The translations under genes were made by a program, and so were the position numbers. This document shows, piece by piece, positions 4,977-6,839 of a stretch of 6,839 bases of DNA; position 1 is the stretch's first letter, and every line of letters begins with the position of its first letter. The DNA lies in NCBI GenBank assembly GCA_003557125.1, contig PWPN01000033.1, forward strand, positions 1 to 6,839. Direction: 5' to 3'. The notes beneath the pieces are model-generated. The model was given only the letters and a program-made list of their open reading frames with translations, was not told the DNA's origin and did not search any database. Origin of the DNA: Phycisphaerae bacterium. Its GTDB lineage: Bacteria > Planctomycetota > Phycisphaerae > UBA1845 > PWPN01.

Positions 4977-5584
4977 GGATTCGGCACCGGTGTCTGCGTA
5001 AGCACCCCCCTGCCCGCGCGAACGTAGGAAAAGGCCGAGGCGACGGTCACGAACACGGTCAGGTAAACCACCCAGGGTCGCAGCATCGCGAAAAATGCCA
5101 GCCGTTCCGGATGAGCCAGTGTCAGCAGCACCCAGACAACGGCCGTCGACTGGAGGAACATCTTGAGCTTTCCGTGCCAGTTGGCTCCGAACGCCCGGCC
5201 TGTACCCTCGTTGACGCTCCGCAGGCTGGTCACCAGCAGCTCTCGCCCCAGGATCACGACGACCATCCACGGGGCCACGTCGCTGACGAGTTGCCCCGTA
5301 TCGTCCACAAAACCGTTGCCCGCAAGGAAGATGTAGGCGCCCAGGATCAGAATCTTATCGACGAACGGATCGAGGACGCGACCCAACGCAGTCACTTCGT
5401 TCAGTTTCCGAGCGAGATAGCCGTCCACGGCGTCCGACAGCGCTGCCACGAGGAACAGGGCTGCGCACACGTCGAGCATACGCAATTGCGGTGAAGGGGC
5501 CTGAATGCTGAACTGTGCAAGCACCGCGAAAAACACGATGGCCATCAGCAGACGAGCGACCGTAATCTGGTTTGGGAGGTTCAT
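4973..5584 (-). CDS. pgsA: CDP-diacylglycerol--glycerol-3-phosphate 3-phosphatidyltransferase
   Basis: PgsA transfers the phosphatidyl group from CDP-diacylglycerol to glycerol 3-phosphate, giving phosphatidylglycerophosphate, the committed step to phosphatidylglycerol. The 203-residue integral membrane protein carries the complete CDP-alcohol phosphatidyltransferase signature D-x2-DG-x2-AR-x8-G-x3-D-x3-D at Asp51, Asp54-Gly55, Ala58-Arg59, Gly68, Asp72 and Asp76. MNLPNQITVAR at the N-terminus, GRELLVTSLR (113-122) and NWHGKLKM (135-142) are typical of PgsA rather than other family members. The frame extends upstream to 5671, but MNLPN is the usual family start, so 5584 is chosen; the ribosome site there is weak (GGA about 6 bases upstream). 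The next gene, pgpA, encodes the following reaction and overlaps by 4 bases. rimO lies 242 bases upstream on the same strand. Confidence 0.95.
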   Translation of the reverse strand: MNLPNQITVARLLMAIVFFAVLAQFSIQAPSPQLRMLDVCAALFLVAALSDAVDGYLARKLNEVTALGRVLDPFVDKILILGAYIFLAGNGFVDDTGQLVSDVAPWMVVVILGRELLVTSLRSVNEGTGRAFGANWHGKLKMFLQSTAVVWVLLTLAHPERLAFFAMLRPWVVYLTVFVTVASAFSYVRAGRGVLTQTPVPNP

Positions 5585-5598
5585 GGTTATCCGTAGCG

Positions 5599-5680
5599 GT
5601 AAAAGGTCAGGCGATCCCGCGCGACCTGCACCAGTCCGCCCCTCGCTCTGACGGCACAGCCTTTTACGCATCGGCTGTGC
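5599..5680 (-). promoter_or_regulatory. Possible structured leader upstream of pgsA
   Basis: On the minus strand GCACAGCC (5680 to 5673) and GGCTGTGC (5661 to 5654) form a perfect 8-base-pair stem around an 11-base loop. The loop end and first stem bases read GTAAAAGG (5667 to 5660), which is perfectly complementary to CCTTTTAC (5606 to 5599), just 14 bases before the pgsA start codon. Six of those pairs could form together with the stem as a pseudoknot. No T run follows the stem, so it is not a usual terminator. An 8-base complement in a region this long can occur by chance. Confidence 0.35.
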
Positions 5681-5750
5681 TCGTGCGCTTGTTGTGCTTC
5701 GTGTCGAGAGCCTCGATCGGAAAATGAAACCGTCTCAAGCCCGTTCAGCC

Positions 5751-5763
5751 GGCGGAAACCGCC
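5751..5763 (-). other. Small hairpin after rimO
   Basis: GGCGG (5751-5755) and CCGCC (5759-5763) pair around three bases, 64 bases past the rimO stop. There is no T tract on the minus strand, so it is at best a weak candidate for the end of the rimO transcript. Confidence 0.2.
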
Positions 5764-5816
5764 CTGCCCGATCGCATCGACCCTGCCAATCTCATCGGCC
5801 CTGCCCTGGCTCTTCG
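5763..5816. repeat. Imperfect 18-base period repeat, three copies
   Basis: CCCTGCC recurs at 5763, 5781 and 5799, each followed by 11 less conserved bases with partial agreement (CATCGA, CATCGG, CTTCG). It lies in the gap just after the rimO stop. The period is a multiple of three, but no convincing protein frame runs through it. Confidence 0.45.
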
Positions 5817-5826
5817 TGCCCCCGTC

Positions 5827-6839
5827 TCATCGACCTGGGCGGGACCGCCGCCGCCGAGAGGCCCTCTTGGGCACCATATCCGCCTGAGGCTGGACGATCA
5901 AATCATAATCCTGCCATGCGACGCACCGTGCATCCAGGAATTGTCCTGCCTGCACGTTCTCAGCCAGAATATAACAGATCCCATCGACCTCGGGCGCCTG
6001 GCCTGCATGCCGTCCGACGAATTGGCCTTCCTTGAGCGGGCGGTCCACGACAACTTCGAAATCGCGCCCGACCTGGCGAGCAGCATCGGCGAAGGCGACC
6101 TTCTGCTGCGCTTCCATGACGGCTTCGGCCCGCGCGCTCCGAACGTGTTCGGGCACCTGATTTTTCATACGGCCGGCCGGCGTGTCCGGCTCCCGCGAGT
6201 AGGCGAACGCACCGGCTGCCGCGAACCGCGACGCTTTCACGAAATCGAGCAGCTCGGCAAATTCCTGCTCGCTTTCGCCCGGAAAACCGACCAGCCACGT
6301 CGTTCGGATCGCCACCCCGGGAATCCGCGCACGAAGTTTATCGAGCAGACGTTCGGTCTCCGCACGGTCGATCCCGCGCCCCATGGCCTTGAGCACCCGA
6401 TCGTTGATGTGCTGGAGCGGCAGGTCGATGTACGTGACGATCCGCTCGCACTCGGCCACTGCGTCGATCACCGCATCCGTCAGGACCGTCGGATACGCAT
6501 AGAGCAAGCGGATCCACCGCAGGTCGGCCCCGTCTGGGGTCGCGGCCAGCCGATCCAGCGCCCGCAGGACCTCGGCCAGGCCCTGACCATCGGCAAGATC
6601 CGCACCGTAACTCGTCGTGTCCTGCCCGATAAGGTTGATCTCGCGAACCCCGTCGCTGAGAAGTTCGCGCGCTTCGGCGAGAATGGTATCGAGCGGCTTG
6701 GAGCGCATCGGCCCGCGAATGGCCGGGATCGTGCAGAAGGTGCATTTCTGGTTGCAACCCTCGCTGACCCGCACATACGCATAATGGCGTGGGGTCAATC
6801 GAAGGCGGGCTGTGTCGGCTGTCATGTGCGGATGGTACG
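5827..6839 (-). CDS. rimO: Ribosomal protein S12 methylthiotransferase RimO, N-terminus missing
   Basis: RimO is a radical S-adenosylmethionine enzyme with two iron-sulfur clusters that adds a methylthio group to the conserved aspartate of ribosomal protein S12. The frame is open to the right edge, so the N-terminal UPF0004 domain with its own cluster cysteines is outside; 336 of about 440 residues are visible. LTPRHYAY is followed by SEGCNQKCTFC, the Cys-x3-Cys-x2-Cys radical SAM motif (visible residues 28, 32, 35). LIGQDTTSYG, WIRLLYAYP and YIDLPLQHI are typical of RimO rather than of MiaB or MtaB. The C-terminal TRAM domain (about 255-317) ends near LIVQP. A basic tail, RRRRSRPGR, follows and is unusual to my eye. 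The internal ATG at 6823-6825 is not the true start because the conserved sequence needs the missing part. pgsA lies 242 bases downstream. Confidence 0.95.
   Translation of the reverse strand, partial: YHPHMTADTARLRLTPRHYAYVRVSEGCNQKCTFCTIPAIRGPMRSKPLDTILAEARELLSDGVREINLIGQDTTSYGADLADGQGLAEVLRALDRLAATPDGADLRWIRLLYAYPTVLTDAVIDAVAECERIVTYIDLPLQHINDRVLKAMGRGIDRAETERLLDKLRARIPGVAIRTTWLVGFPGESEQEFAELLDFVKASRFAAAGAFAYSREPDTPAGRMKNQVPEHVRSARAEAVMEAQQKVAFADAARQVGRDFEVVVDRPLKEGQFVGRHAGQAPEVDGICYILAENVQAGQFLDARCVAWQDYDLIVQPQADMVPKRASRRRRSRPGR

Noticed and set aside
4467..5270. Extended pgpA start giving 267 residues
   Set aside because: The extra N-terminal part lies within pgsA in another frame and has no family similarity. 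The ATGA overlap start at 4976 gives the normal family length.
5585..5671. Extended pgsA start giving 232 residues
   Set aside because: PgsA proteins typically begin MNLPN-like, the added residues are Arg/Gly-rich, and no good ribosome site precedes the distal ATG.
5789..5830. Tiny frames chained by ATGA after the rimO stop
   Set aside because: The first has only about 12 codons and arises from repetitive sequence. There is no ribosome site or recognisable character.

Overview
The window is a GC-rich bacterial chromosomal segment carrying mostly housekeeping genes. All recognisable genes except one lie on the minus strand. The intergenic DNA between positions 781 and 1054 is built from short direct repeats and GC-rich hairpins, including motifs that read 'gtacgggcgtcctcgcccgt' and 'gccactggcggcttgtccgc'. 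I associate that style of non-coding repeat, together with this protein flavour, with Planctomycetota (possibly Phycisphaerae). This is recollection and inference, not a search result, and a taxonomic call from one window is tentative.

Layout in minus-strand reading direction, from right to left. A rimO gene enters from the right edge with its N-terminal domain outside the window (5827-6839). A 242-base gap with a strong hairpin follows. Next comes a compact lipid gene cluster: pgsA (4973-5584), pgpA (4467-4976, sharing an ATGA stop/start overlap with pgsA) and uppP (3630-4454, 12 bases after pgpA). A small plus-strand gene for a BFD-like [2Fe-2S] protein (3289-3606) converges on uppP with 23 bases between them. 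An AT-rich divergent region of 228 bases separates it from a small unrecognised minus-strand gene (2812-3060). After a 282-base gap comes a DUF342/FapA-family gene (1075-2529). The 408-base repeat and hairpin region follows, and then hisD (1-666), which runs off the left edge.

Functionally, PgsA and PgpA are consecutive steps of phosphatidylglycerol synthesis: CDP-diacylglycerol to phosphatidylglycerophosphate to phosphatidylglycerol. UppP recycles undecaprenyl pyrophosphate for cell-envelope synthesis. These three probably form one transcription unit for envelope lipids. RimO modifies ribosomal protein S12, and HisD carries out the last steps of histidine synthesis. A good promoter match (TGGCCA, 17-base spacer, TATAAT) precedes hisD, and its -35 element falls inside the first copy of the 60-base repeat.

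I do not see a defence system, CRISPR array, transposase, prophage or secondary-metabolite cluster. The material most worth a second look is non-coding: the composite repeat/hairpin element downstream of the DUF342 gene, the structured leader of pgsA, and the divergent region around 3061-3288, plus the small unrecognised gene.
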